Of a stretch of 64,000 nt of DNA, positions 25,325 through 35,700 are shown piece by piece; within the stretch, counting starts at the first letter, position 1, and every line of letters begins with the position of its first letter. Source of the stretch: JAUASW01 sp036880965. GTDB lineage: Bacteria > Pseudomonadota > Gammaproteobacteria > Burkholderiales > Burkholderiaceae_C. The stretch covers positions 434,001 to 498,000 of the forward strand of contig NZ_JBAJMV010000002.1 of NCBI RefSeq assembly GCF_036880965.1. The letters run 5' to 3'. The notes below the pieces were generated by a model that did not search any database, was not told where the DNA came from, and worked only from the letters and a program-made list of their open reading frames with translations. The position numbers and the translations under genes are program-made.

Positions 25325-27361
25325 ATGGAGCCACCAGGAAGCGTGCTGCGCGAGTTGGAGCGGGCACGCGAAACGCTGTACACCGGACGTCTCGCCGACG
25401 CCCGGCTGATTCTCGACGCCCTGAACGACAGCGTCGAGAGTGAAGAAGAACGCTTGCTGCTGCGCATCGGCCGCCTCCAGCTTGAGTTGCGCGCCAACCC
25501 GAAGATGGCCGACGCAGCCACACTGACCGAGGCCATGCAGGCGTTGGACCAGGCCGCCGCGTATCCGGCCCAGCCGCAGATGGAAGCGTTGGCGCTGTCC
25601 AATCTCTCCATCGTGCAGTTGCGCCTGCGGCTGTATCACGCCTCACTCTCACGCCTGGAGCGGGCGCACCTGCTGGCCGAGAAGGCGGGCGATAGCACGC
25701 TCTCGGGCCGCTTGCTGGCCAACCGCTGCTACGTGCTGCTGCAGGCCGAGATGTATGCGGAACTGGTGGCCCTGGCCGAACAACTGCTGGTGGCACCCGA
25801 ACGCTTCGAGCCCCGCAGCCTGCACCATGTCTACAACAATGCCGCCGTGGCCTGCACCAGCCAGGTCGAATTGAGCTCGGAATGGTCGGAGTCCCAGGCG
25901 CTCTCGGCCTCGCCGCTTTGGCAGAAAGGCATGCGCTGGCATGCACAGGCGCTGGCCATGGCCAAGCGCGAAAACCTGGCCTTCGAGCAACTGCTGTCTT
26001 CCATCAATGTGATGCTCAGCGCCGCGCTGGCGGGTGCAACCGACATGGCCCGCCGCCATCTGGCTGAACTGCGCAAGCCCGAGGCCGCGCCGCTGATGGC
26101 ACTCCTGGACGGCGCCGAGGAAGGCTGTCAGCTGGTCGAGCTGCTGCTGGCCTGGCAGGAAGGCAGGGCTGCTGATGCCTGGGCCGCGCTGCTGAAGTTC
26201 GAGCGCGAACTCAACCCGCAGGGCGAGAACATGCGCATGGTGCGCGAGCATGCGCTGCGCGCCATTGCGCGCCTGGGGCTGGCGGCAGGCCAGCCGGAGA
26301 AGGCCGTGTGGGCCAGCCAGCAATTGCTGGTCCAGCAGCGCCATCATATGCAGGCACTTTCCGCGAGCCTCGGTCAAACCATTGACGACGCCTTGCGGCT
26401 GCAGAAGGTGCTGGTCGACAACGAAGGCCTCAGCCGCCAGGGCAACGAGCTGGAGCGCTCGCTCGCGCAGCGCAATACTGAGCTGAACCTGGCGCTTTCA
26501 CGCGTGCAGGCCGAAGCCACGATCCGCCGCGCGGCCGAGGCCGCCTTGCAGCAGGCCAACGAGGAACTGGAGCTGCGGGTGCAGCAGCGCACGCAAGACC
26601 TGGAACAAGCCCTGCGCCAGCTGCTGCAGCAGGAGAAGCAGCTGGCCCTGGGTCGCGTGGTGGTGGGCATGGCGCATGAGCTCAACACACCTCTTGGCAA
26701 TGCGCGCATGGGTGCTTCGGTGATACGGGAGCGCAGCGAGGAATTGCTGCAGGCACTCGAGCATGGCCGCTTGCAAAAGCAGGTCTTGAACGACACCGCA
26801 CGCACGCTCAACGAATGCGCGGCGCTCATGGATCGCTCGCTCGATTCAGCCGGTTCGCTGGTGCAGCGACTCAAGGCCCTCTCCAGCGGCAGCGTGGCCG
26901 AGCCACCAAGTCGATTCGATGTCGTCGGGCTGGTGCGCAGCATGCTCAATGCGCGCAGCGCGGCCTTGGCCGCCCGCTCGGTCGACACCCGGATTGAGGG
27001 ACCTGAGCAACTGCTGCTGGACGGCTATCCCCATGCCTTGCAGGACGTGCTCGGTGAGCTGATCGACAACGCGCTGCATCACGGCCTGGACGGCCAGCGC
27101 GGGCGCATCCAGTTCAGCATCGATCTCGAGAACAGCCTGTGCAGCCTGCGCCTGCAGGACACCGGCCGCGGCATTCCTGCCGAAGACCTGCCGCATGTGT
27201 TCGACCCCTTCTTCAGCGGCCAGCTCGGCCGTGGTGGCGCTGGGCTGGGCCTGAGCGTGGCTCGCACCTTGGTGGAAGAGCTGATGCGCGGCCGCATTGA
27301 AGTGCGCTCGCTGGGGCGCGGCGGCACCTGCGTCGAGCTGCGGCTGCCGCTGCGCAGCTGA
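25325..27361 (+). CDS. soluble sensor histidine kinase with TPR-like N-terminus and coiled coil
   Basis: About 678 residues with no membrane segment. Residues 1-360 are all-helical with a TPR-like pattern; about 375-445 is a long heptad coiled coil (many L, E, Q and R). The kinase core follows: H-box GMAHELNTPLGN (His near 452), N-box GELIDNALHHG (near 578), G1 DTGRGIP, G2 GGAGLGLSVA. It should autophosphorylate a His in response to an intracellular or protein-partner signal. No response regulator gene is adjacent, so it is an orphan; AbgT and CpdB genes follow 142 bases later. That gap (27362-27503) holds a run of eight C (27453-27460) and no clear terminator. A TTG seven codons upstream is an alternative start. 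Confidence 0.88.
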   Translation: MEPPGSVLRELERARETLYTGRLADARLILDALNDSVESEEERLLLRIGRLQLELRANPKMADAATLTEAMQALDQAAAYPAQPQMEALALSNLSIVQLRLRLYHASLSRLERAHLLAEKAGDSTLSGRLLANRCYVLLQAEMYAELVALAEQLLVAPERFEPRSLHHVYNNAAVACTSQVELSSEWSESQALSASPLWQKGMRWHAQALAMAKRENLAFEQLLSSINVMLSAALAGATDMARRHLAELRKPEAAPLMALLDGAEEGCQLVELLLAWQEGRAADAWAALLKFERELNPQGENMRMVREHALRAIARLGLAAGQPEKAVWASQQLLVQQRHHMQALSASLGQTIDDALRLQKVLVDNEGLSRQGNELERSLAQRNTELNLALSRVQAEATIRRAAEAALQQANEELELRVQQRTQDLEQALRQLLQQEKQLALGRVVVGMAHELNTPLGNARMGASVIRERSEELLQALEHGRLQKQVLNDTARTLNECAALMDRSLDSAGSLVQRLKALSSGSVAEPPSRFDVVGLVRSMLNARSAALAARSVDTRIEGPEQLLLDGYPHALQDVLGELIDNALHHGLDGQRGRIQFSIDLENSLCSLRLQDTGRGIPAEDLPHVFDPFFSGQLGRGGAGLGLSVARTLVEELMRGRIEVRSLGRGGTCVELRLPLRS

Positions 27362-27503
27362 CAGTGCCGGCCGAGTCAGCGGCACGGACCCTAGGGTTGC
27401 CCCCGCTGACAGCAAGGCCGCAGCCACTAAGCTCACGCGCGCAGCAAGACTGCCCCCCCCGGGCCTGCTTCGTAAGGCCCGCTCAACCCAGCCCAATACC
27501 AAG

Positions 27504-29078
27504 ATGACCCACGCCAACCAAGTTGCCCCCGCAGGCGCGTCCTGGCTCAGCCGGGCGCTCAACGCCATCGAGCGCGTCGGCAACAAACTGCCCGACCCGG
27601 CCATTCTGTTCGCCCTGCTGATGGTCACGGTCTGGATCGCTTCCTGGCTGATGTCCAGCATGCAGTTCAGTGACATCGACCCTCGCAGCCAGCAGCCGAT
27701 CGCCATCAAGAACATGCTTTCCGGCGCTTCAATGGCAGCCTTTGCCTCGGGGCTGGTCACGACCTTCACCGGCTTTCCGCCACTCGGCGTGGTGCTGGTG
27801 GCCATGCTGGGGCTGGGTGTAGCCGAGCACACAGGTTTCATCAATGCCGGGTTGCGCGCCATCCTGGCCGTCACCGCCCGTTCGCTGCTGACACCGGTGC
27901 TGATCGCCGTCGGCATCCTCAGCCATATTGCCGTAGATGCCGGCTATGTTTTGGTGATACCGCTGGGCGCCGTGATGTTCTATGCCGCCGGACGGCATCC
28001 GTTGGCGGGGATCTCGGCCGCCTTCGCCGGCGTGTCGGGCGGCTTCTCGGCCACCTTCTTTATTCCGTCCAGCCTCGACCCGCTGCTCTCCGGCCTGACG
28101 CAGGCCGCAGCCCGGCTCTCCGCTGACGCCGGCGCGGCTGCCATCGTGGTCAACCCGCTGAACAACTTCTACTTCACCTCGGCCTCGGCCATCCTGATCG
28201 TGCTGATCGGCTGGGCCATCACCGACCTGCTGATTGAACCGCGCCTGAACAAGGGCACAGCGGTTGATGGCGACCCGGCCGAGTTGCCCAAGATGGAGCC
28301 GCTGAGCGCCGCCGAGAAACGCGGACTGCTGTTCGCCGTGCTGTCGATTGCAGTCACCGCCGGCCTCTTCCTGCTGAGTTTGCTGCCGAGCGACTCGGCC
28401 TGGCGTGCGCCGGACGGCGGCCTGGCCGCGGCTGCCGCGCCACTGATGAAGTCCATCGTCGCGCTGATCTTCGTGTTCTTCCTGATCCCCGGCATCGTCT
28501 ATGGCTACGCCGCGGGCAGCATCAAGAGCCACGGCGACGTGGTCAAGGGCATGAGCAAGGCCATGAGCGGCATGGGCTATTACATCGTCATGGCCTTCTT
28601 CTGCGCCCAATTCATCTACGCCTTCGGCCAGTCCAACCTCGGCGCGCTGATCGCGATCAAGGGCGCTGCCTGGCTCAAGGCCATGGCCTTCCCGACCGGC
28701 GTCACGCTGATCGGCATGATCCTGCTCACCAGCATGGTCAACCTGCTGATCGGTTCGGCCTCGGCGAAATGGGCCCTGATCGGCGCCATCATGGTGCCGA
28801 TGCTGATGCAGCTGGGCCTTTCGCCCGATTTCACGCAGGCCGCCTACCGCGTGGGCGACAGCTCGACCAACATCATCACGCCGCTGATGCCCTACTTCCC
28901 GCTGATCGTCGTGTTCTGCCAGAAGTACGTGAAGGGTGCCGGCATCGGCACGCTGATTGCGCTGATGCTGCCCTACTCCCTGGCACTGCTGGTCGGCTGG
29001 AGCGCCTTCCTGCTCGGTTTCTGGGCGCTGGACATCCCGCTGGGCATCGGTGCGAGCTACGTCTATCCGAAACTCTGA
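27504..29078 (+). CDS. abgT: AbgT-family transporter
   Basis: 524 residues and about 11-13 membrane helices. AbgT proteins take up p-aminobenzoyl-glutamate, or export sulfonamides and p-aminobenzoate using the proton gradient (MtrF/YdaH). Typical stretches: KLPDPAILFALLMV, VLVAMLGLGVAEHTGFINA, SHIAVDAGYVLVIPLGAV and SATFFIPSSLDPLLSG. The ATG at 27504 was chosen because the protein starts here in the family; upstream in-frame codons overlap the kinase gene. cpdB follows after 22 bases, so the two are probably cotranscribed. Whether it imports or exports cannot be decided. Confidence 0.92.
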   Translation: MTHANQVAPAGASWLSRALNAIERVGNKLPDPAILFALLMVTVWIASWLMSSMQFSDIDPRSQQPIAIKNMLSGASMAAFASGLVTTFTGFPPLGVVLVAMLGLGVAEHTGFINAGLRAILAVTARSLLTPVLIAVGILSHIAVDAGYVLVIPLGAVMFYAAGRHPLAGISAAFAGVSGGFSATFFIPSSLDPLLSGLTQAAARLSADAGAAAIVVNPLNNFYFTSASAILIVLIGWAITDLLIEPRLNKGTAVDGDPAELPKMEPLSAAEKRGLLFAVLSIAVTAGLFLLSLLPSDSAWRAPDGGLAAAAAPLMKSIVALIFVFFLIPGIVYGYAAGSIKSHGDVVKGMSKAMSGMGYYIVMAFFCAQFIYAFGQSNLGALIAIKGAAWLKAMAFPTGVTLIGMILLTSMVNLLIGSASAKWALIGAIMVPMLMQLGLSPDFTQAAYRVGDSSTNIITPLMPYFPLIVVFCQKYVKGAGIGTLIALMLPYSLALLVGWSAFLLGFWALDIPLGIGASYVYPKL

Positions 29079-29100
29079 AGCCAGCTACCATGGCCGGGCC

Positions 29101-31026
29101 ATGAAGCCCCGCCACCACCTCATCCTGATGGCCAGCCTCGCGCTGGCCTTTTCCATGTCTGTGCGGCCTGCGCTGGCCGCCGAATTGAAGCTGCGCATCC
29201 TGCAAACCACGGATGTGCACATGAACCTGCTGGACTACGACTACTACCAGGACCGCCCCAGCAGCGAGTTCGGCCTGGCCCGCACGGCCACCTTGATCAG
29301 CCAGGCACGTGCCGAGGCGAAGAACAGCCTGTTGTTCGACAACGGCGACCTGCTGCAAGGCAACCCGCTCGGAGACCAAGTGGCCAAGGTGCAGCCGCTG
29401 GCCGAAGGCAAGGTGCATCCGGCCTACAAGCTCTTGAACCTGCTGGCCGTGGACGCCGCCAATATCGGCAACCACGACTTCAACTACGGCCTGCCTTTCC
29501 TGCGTCGGGCCATCAGCGGCGCCCGCTTTCCCTATGTGAACGCGAATGTGATGCTGGCCAGCAAGCCCACGCAGCATGCCTTCACGCCCTATGTGCTGCT
29601 GGAGCGCGAGTTCATCGACGAGGCGGGCGCGAAGCAAAGGCTCAAGATCGGCGTGATCGGCTTCGTGCCGCCGCAGATCATGATGTGGGACCGCCAGCAC
29701 CTGGAGGGCCAGGTGATCGCCGCTGACATCATCGAGACTGCGCGCCGCCTGCTGCCCGAGATGCGGGCCAAGGGCGCGGACGTGGTTATCGCCATCGCCC
29801 ACAGCGGCATCGAGGAGCACGAGGGCGGCCGGCTGTCCGAGAACGTGGCCGCGCAGCTGGCCCGGGTCGGAGGCATCGACGCCTTGCTCTTGGGACATGC
29901 CCATGCCGAGTTCCCCGGGCCTGCCTTTGCCGGGTTCCCAGGTGTCGAGCTGGCTCGCGGCCTGCTGTTCGGCACGCCGGCCGTGATGCCGGGCCGTTGG
30001 GGCGACCACCTGGGCCTGATCGACCTGAGCCTGGACAAGGTCAACGGCCGCTGGAAGGTGCTGAACAGCCAGGCCAGCCTGCGCGCCATCCAGGATGCCC
30101 GCACGCGCAAACCGCTCGTCGAGGCCGACCCGCGCTTTGCCCAGACCATCGCCGCCGAGCATGCCGCCACGCTGGCCCATGTGCGCAGCGAGGTGACCCG
30201 AAGCGAAGCGCCGGTGTTCAGCTACTTTGCACAGGTGACGGACGACCCGTCGGTGCAAGTGGTAGCCAATGCGCAACTGGCCTACGGCAAGCGCGTGGTC
30301 CAGGGCACGGCCTGGGAGAAGCTGCCGGTGCTTTCGGCCGCAGCGCCTTTCAAGGCCGGCGGCCGCCAGGGGCCGGCCAACTACACCGATATTCCGGCCG
30401 GCGCCATGGCGATCAAGAACGTGGCCGACCTCTATGTCTATCCGAACACCATCAAGCTGATGAAGCTCAGCGGCGCCGAAGTACGCGAATGGCTTGAGAT
30501 GGCAGTCAGCCAGTTGCTGCGCATCGACCCGCATGGGCCGGCCGAGCAGGACCTGGTCGACCCGAATGCCCGCTCCTACAACTTCGACACGCTGGATGGC
30601 CTGAGCTACGAGATCGACCTGACCCAAGCCGCCCGCTACAACACGGATGGCAAGCTCGTGGCGCCGCAGTCCACCCGCATCCGCGAGCTCCGCCATGCCG
30701 GCAAGCCATTGGACGACAAGGCCGAGTTCCTGGTCGTGACCAGCAGCTACCGTGCGGCCGGCGGCGGCAATTTTCCTGGCGTCAATTCGAGCAGGATCGT
30801 CATCGACAGCCCGGACGAAACCCGCGAGGCCGTGGCGGCCTACCTGGCGGCCCGGCCCAGCTTCAACCCGAGTGCCGATGGCAACTGGCGCATCCAGCCG
30901 GTGCCTGGCATCAAGCTGCGTTTTGTCTCCGGTGCAGGCGGCATCAAGTACCTGGACCGCGTGCCCAAGGTCCGCCTGCTGCGGGACCGCGGCGACGGCT
31001 GGGCGGACTATGAATTGAAGCCCTGA
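29101..31026 (+). CDS. cpdB: periplasmic 2',3'-cyclic-nucleotide 2'-phosphodiesterase / 3'-nucleotidase
   Basis: 641 residues with a signal peptide (HLILMASLALAFSMSVRPAL, cleavage after ALA-A). An N-terminal calcineurin-like metallophosphatase domain follows: ILQTTDVHMNLLDYDYYQD, FDNGDLLQGNPLGD, NIGNHDFNYGL and GHAHAEFPG supply the metal ligands. The C-terminal 5'-nucleotidase domain (about 350-640) carries FKAGGRQGPANYTDIPAG and AAGGGNFPG. It degrades 2',3'-cyclic nucleotides from RNA breakdown and then 3'-nucleotides, yielding nucleosides that the cell can import. The ATG at 29101 starts the signal peptide. A terminator follows. Product length is normal. Confidence 0.95.
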   Translation: MKPRHHLILMASLALAFSMSVRPALAAELKLRILQTTDVHMNLLDYDYYQDRPSSEFGLARTATLISQARAEAKNSLLFDNGDLLQGNPLGDQVAKVQPLAEGKVHPAYKLLNLLAVDAANIGNHDFNYGLPFLRRAISGARFPYVNANVMLASKPTQHAFTPYVLLEREFIDEAGAKQRLKIGVIGFVPPQIMMWDRQHLEGQVIAADIIETARRLLPEMRAKGADVVIAIAHSGIEEHEGGRLSENVAAQLARVGGIDALLLGHAHAEFPGPAFAGFPGVELARGLLFGTPAVMPGRWGDHLGLIDLSLDKVNGRWKVLNSQASLRAIQDARTRKPLVEADPRFAQTIAAEHAATLAHVRSEVTRSEAPVFSYFAQVTDDPSVQVVANAQLAYGKRVVQGTAWEKLPVLSAAAPFKAGGRQGPANYTDIPAGAMAIKNVADLYVYPNTIKLMKLSGAEVREWLEMAVSQLLRIDPHGPAEQDLVDPNARSYNFDTLDGLSYEIDLTQAARYNTDGKLVAPQSTRIRELRHAGKPLDDKAEFLVVTSSYRAAGGGNFPGVNSSRIVIDSPDETREAVAAYLAARPSFNPSADGNWRIQPVPGIKLRFVSGAGGIKYLDRVPKVRLLRDRGDGWADYELKP

Positions 31027-31045
31027 GCAAGGGCAGCAAATGCAA

Positions 31046-31071
31046 ACGGCGCCTGATGCAGGCGCCGTTTT
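31046..31071 (+). terminator. intrinsic terminator of cpdB
   Basis: Perfect 10-bp stem ACGGCGCCTG / CAGGCGCCGT with loop ATG, followed by TTTT. It may also stop transcription of the convergent flagellar-rod-like gene, although the minus-strand T-run is only three. Confidence 0.88.
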
Positions 31072-31090
31072 CGCTTGGATCAGCCCTTGA

Positions 31091-31387
31091 TCAAGCGTGG
31101 ATATCGAGCATGGCGCCTTCGGCTCGCACCTGGGTCTGCAGGACCCGCAGATTGGCCACGAAGGCATAGGTGGCCGACTTCTGCTCGACCAGTTCGGTCG
31201 CTTCGGCAACACCGGGGTTCTCAGCCGTGCGGCTGGTGGCGCCGACGCCGCCGCCAGCCAGACTGGTCAGTTCCACGGTCTCGCGCTTGAAGTTCTCGGT
31301 GGAGAGATTGGCCACATTGTGGGCCGACGCGCGCAGCCGCTCATTGGCGGCAGAAATGCCGGACAAGGCGGTTGAAAGGCTGATCAT
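31091..31387 (-). CDS. orphan flagellar basal-body rod-like protein
   Basis: 98 residues. The N-terminus ISLSTALSGISAANERLRAS followed by AHNVANLSTENFKRE is the signature of flagellar rod/hook proteins (FlgB/C/F/G, FlgE, FlgK): a helix plus the ANxxNxxT-type turn. The C-terminal helix NPGVAEATELVEQKSATYAF resembles the matching C-terminal rod motif with conserved E-L-V. The large middle domain of FlgE/F/G is absent, so it is like a short rod subunit. No other flagellar gene is nearby. It could be a divergent FlgB/FlgC-type part or a relic. Transcribed convergently with cpdB. Confidence 0.78.
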   Translation of the reverse strand: MISLSTALSGISAANERLRASAHNVANLSTENFKRETVELTSLAGGGVGATSRTAENPGVAEATELVEQKSATYAFVANLRVLQTQVRAEGAMLDIHA

Positions 31388-31553
31388 GCGGTGCGCTCCG
31401 GGCTACGCCGGGCCCTAAAAGCAGGCTCGGACACCCCGACTATCGGCGAAAGCCGGCCAAACTTGAAGAAAAGAATGGTGAAAAGGGCCTTTTTCTCGGA
31501 TCAGGCCCGCCGCAGTTCACGAAAACCGGCTCCAGCGGTGCTCCCGGTGGACC

Positions 31554-32492
31554 TCAGCCAGCCAGTTCCTCATAGCCACCGGCCGAGACAAACACGCGCA
31601 CCGTGTCGCCACCGGCCGCCTTGGCTTCGGTGCAGGCCAGGGCACAGGCGCCCAGCACGGCGTCCACCGTTTCGAGCGTGGGCTGCAGCTGCACGACGCC
31701 GACGCAGGCCTTGACCCGGGTGCGATGCAGGCCCCAGCGCAGGCGGAAGCCCGCCACGGCCGAGCGGATCTTCTCGGCCACGATCTGGGCGTAATGCTGG
31801 TCGCAGTCGGGCAGCAGCACGGCGAAATGATCATCGTCCAGGCGAGCTACCAGGTCGGAGGCCCGCACCTTGGTGATCAGCATCTGGCCCAGGCCGTACA
31901 GGAAATGGTCGGCCACCTCGCTGCCCATCGAAGCCGTGACCTCGCTGAACTTGTCCACGTCCACCCACAGCACCGACACCGGCTCGTGACGGCGGCTGCC
32001 CACGTGCTCGGCCAGGCGGCGCTCGAACTCGCGGCGGTTGGCGAGCTCGGTCAGCGCATCGTGCTTGGCAGTCCAGGTCGGCTGCATGCGCAGCTGGCGC
32101 GCGGCGGTTATGTCTTCGATGATCCAGACCGCTTCGCCACCCGGTTGGTCCCAGTGCAGGGGCGTGGCCTGCAGGCGGCCCCAGAAGCGGCTGCCATCGC
32201 GCCGGACGTACTCGAATTCTTCATCCAGCGGCCGACCGGCCACAAAGGCCGCCGTGGACTTCTCATGCATGCCGGCGTGGGAGCCATCCGACACATGGAT
32301 CGAGCGGGTCGCCTGGCCGGCCAGGTCGGTCTCGTCGCCATGACCGAACAGGTGGTTGAACTGCTCGCTGACAAGCTCGAAGCGCTGGTTCAGGACGAAA
32401 CCCACCGCCACCGGCGAGCGCACCATCAGGGCGCGCATGCGAGCCGCGACCACCTCATGGCCGGATTCGGCGTTCTCGGGCGTTGTTTGCAT
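31554..32492 (-). CDS. PAS protein with degenerate GGDEF domain
   Basis: 312 residues, no membrane segment. A PAS sensor domain spans about residues 15-140 (SPVAVGFVLNQRFELVSEQF, EFEYVRRDGSRFWGR, WIIEDITAARQLR). A GGDEF fold follows (HDALTELANRREFERRLAEH, SVLWVDVDKFSEVTASMG). The catalytic loop, normally RLGGDEF, reads RLDDDHF, so diguanylate cyclase activity is probably lost. The protein may bind nucleotide or partners instead. The ATG at 32492 follows AGGAG at 6 bases, which decides the start over a longer in-frame reading. It is divergent from the amidohydrolase gene; the 233-base gap between them holds both promoters but no recognisable motif. Confidence 0.88.
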   Translation of the reverse strand: MQTTPENAESGHEVVAARMRALMVRSPVAVGFVLNQRFELVSEQFNHLFGHGDETDLAGQATRSIHVSDGSHAGMHEKSTAAFVAGRPLDEEFEYVRRDGSRFWGRLQATPLHWDQPGGEAVWIIEDITAARQLRMQPTWTAKHDALTELANRREFERRLAEHVGSRRHEPVSVLWVDVDKFSEVTASMGSEVADHFLYGLGQMLITKVRASDLVARLDDDHFAVLLPDCDQHYAQIVAEKIRSAVAGFRLRWGLHRTRVKACVGVVQLQPTLETVDAVLGACALACTEAKAAGGDTVRVFVSAGGYEELAG

Positions 32493-32725
32493 TGATGTCT
32501 CCTGGAACTGGCGTGCGAAATGCGGTGGTCGCGCAATGGTGAATGAAGCAACTATTGCAGGTGTACCGCGTTTGCCGCCTGACGGAAACCCCAATCGCGC
32601 CGCGCGAGCAACGCCCATTTGCATTTTCACCGGGGAATACGCCATGTCGGCGCCCCTCGATTGCCTGAACAATGCCGCGGGGTTCACCGGCCATCGCCGG
32701 CCACCGCCCCAGAGGGAGCAAAGCA

Positions 32726-35700
32726 ATGGAATTCAAGCAACGCCATGCCCTGGCCTGGCTGGGCCTGATCATCGGTAGCGCCGCGCTGGCGCAAAACAGC
32801 AGCAGCGACCGGGTCGAAGGCCTGCGCGACAACACGCCGCGCTGGCACGCCTTGACAGAAGCCAGGCTCGTGCTGGCACCGGGCAAGGTGATCGAACGCG
32901 GCACCGTCATCGTGAAGGATGGCCAGATCGTCGCCGCCGGTGCCGACGTGGCCATTCCCGTTGGCGCGCGCGTCTGGAAACTGCCGGGGCGCAGCATCTA
33001 TGCCGGCTTCATCGACATGGCAAGCCTGGCCGGCGTGCCCGCCTCCTTGCGCCCGCAGCGAGGCCCGGCGGCAGCCGCGGGCACCGCACTGGCTGGCCGC
33101 AGCGCCGCGAGCCGCAATGCGCAGGTCCATCCCGAGCAATCGGTGGCCGCAGTGCTTGAGCTCAAGGCCGACGAGCTGAAGGCCTCGCGCGAACTGGGCT
33201 TCACGGCGCTGCTTTCGTCGCCTGCACATGGCATCTTCCGCGGGCAAAGCGCCCTGCTCTCTGCCGGCGAAGGCACGGACGCCAAGAATCTCTTGATCGC
33301 CAGCGACGTCGCCCAGCATCTCTCGCATGAGTTCGAACGCGGCCGCAGCGGCGGCTATCCGAACTCCTTGATGGGCGCCATCGCGCTCTCGCGGCAGACC
33401 TGGTGGGACGCGCGTTGGTACGGTCAAAACGCTGCTGGCGGTGAACGCCGCGAGCACAACAGCTCGCTGGCGGCGCTGCAGCCCGCGGTGCAAGGCAAGC
33501 AGCCCGTGGTCTACCAGGCCGACGATGAACAAGACTTCCTGCGCATTGCCAAGGTGCGCGACGAGTTCAAGCTCAAGGTCATCCTGCAGGGCAATGGCTA
33601 TGAGTACCGCCGCGCCGCCCAACTGAAGAGCCTCGGCATGCCCGTGATCGTGCCGCTGGCCTATCCGGCCGCGCCCGAGGTCGAGAACCCGGACCTGGCG
33701 GCCGATGTCTCCCTGCAGCAGCTGCAGCACTGGGAACTGGCGCCGAGCAATCTTTCGGTGCTGGCTGGCGCTGGCGTCGAATTCGCCGTCAGTCCGCGCG
33801 GCCTGACGGATGCCAAGCGCGACTTCTGGCCGCGGCTGCGCCAGGCCGTCAAGCGCGGCTTGAGCGCCGATGCTGCCTTGGCCGGCCTCACAACAGTGCC
33901 TGCAAGGTTGATCGGCCAGCAACAGCGTCTGGGCCAGATTGCCCCGGGCCAGATCGCCAACCTGGTGGTCGCCAGCGGCGACCTGTTCGGCAGCGAATCG
34001 GCCGAGATCGAGCTGGCCTTTGTCGATGGCCGCGCCATGCCTACCGAAGCCTGGCAGCGCAAGGATGTGCGCGGCCAATGGAAGCTCACCGGCGTTGACA
34101 AGCCCTTGCTGATTGCCGGCACGGCCGCACGCCCACAGGTGAAGCTCGACGGCAAGACCTGCGAAGGCCATTGGCGTGGCGATCAACTCCATCTGCGCTG
34201 GCCTTGTGCCGCAGGTGAATCGGCCAGTTGGCTGACGCTGCGCCTGCAGGGCGAGCGCTTGGTTGGCGACACGCTGACGGCCGAGCGCGAGAAGCCGCAT
34301 GCAGAAGCGCCGGCGAAGGTCGAACCCAAGGTCGAGCTGGCTTCGCTGCAGCGCTATCCAGCAGGTGCCTACGGCGTCACGCCACCGGAGTCGAAGCTGC
34401 TGCTCATCAAGGGCGCCACGATCTGGACCAGCGGCCCGGCCGGCAAGCTTGAAAACGCGGACATGCTGGTACGTGACGGCAAGATCGTGCAGATCGGCCA
34501 GATCAACAGCCTCTCCGGCGGCCCGGCAACACCCCAGGGCGTCACGATCCAGGTCATCATGGCCCAGGGCATGCACCTGACGCCGGGCATCATCGACGCG
34601 CACTCGCACACGGCCATAGCCCGCGGCGTCAACGAAGGCACGAGCTCGATCACCGCTGAAGTGCGCGTGGCCGACGTGATCGATGCCACCGACATCAACA
34701 TCTATCGCGAGCTGGCCGGCGGCCTCACCGCAGCCAACCTCCTGCATGGCTCTGCCAACACCATTGGCGGCCAGAACCAGGTGATCAAGCTGCGCTGGGG
34801 GCTGGACGCGGAAGGCCTGAAGTTCAAGGAGGCGGCACCAGGCATCAAGTTCGCACTGGGCGAGAACGTCAAGCAATCGAACTGGGGCGACGGCAACAAC
34901 ACCCGCTACCCGCAGACGCGCATGGGCGTGGAGCAGCTGCTGCGCGACGCCTTCCAGGCCGCTCGCGAATACGAAGGCCGCTGGGCCGAATTCAAGCGCA
35001 ACCCCAAGGGCAGCGAGCCGCCGCGCCGCGACCTGCAGCTCGACACGCTGGTCGAACTCCTGCATCGCAAACGCGAGATCCACATCCACTCCTACCGGGC
35101 GGATGAGATCCTGATGTTCACCAAGATCGCCAAGGAGTTCGGCCTCAAGGTGGCCACCTTCCAGCACGTGCTCGAAGGTTACAAGGTCGCGAAGGAAATC
35201 GCCGAGATCGGTGCCGGCAGCTCGACGTTCTCCGACTGGTGGGCCTACAAGATGGAGGTCGTGGACGCGATTCCGTTCAACGGCGCCATGATGCAGAAGG
35301 TCGGTGTCAATACCAGCTTCAACTCGGACAGCAACGAGCTGGCCCGGCGCCTCAACACCGAGGCGGCCAAGGCCGTGCGCTACGGTGGCTTGAGTGAAAC
35401 CGAGGCCCTGAAGTTCGTCACCATCAACCCGGCCAGGCAGCTGGGCGTGGGCGATCGCACCGGCTCGCTCGAAGTGGGCAAGGACGCCGACTTCGTGCTC
35501 TGGAACGGCAACCCGCTGGCCACCACCAGCCGCGCCGAAGAGACCTGGATCGAGGGCCGCCGCTACTTCAGCCGCAGCGAAGACGCCAGGCTGCGCGCTC
35601 AGCACCGCGCCGAGCGCGAGCGCCTGCTGTCCAAGGCCATCACGGCGCGCCTCGGCATGGGCGGCAACGCAGCCACGGCCCGGCCTGGCGCCACGCCGGG

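Noticed and set aside
22451..25639. 1062-codon open frame opposite acnB and vapC
   Set aside because: Same mirror effect; acnB is intact on the other strand and the product shows no motifs.
27453..27460. Run of eight C as a phase-variation tract
   Set aside because: It is intergenic and not placed between promoter boxes or in a coding frame that I can identify; a C-run alone is weak evidence.
28876..31212. 778-codon frame opposite cpdB
   Set aside because: Antisense shadow; overlaps cpdB, its terminator and part of the flagellar-like gene.
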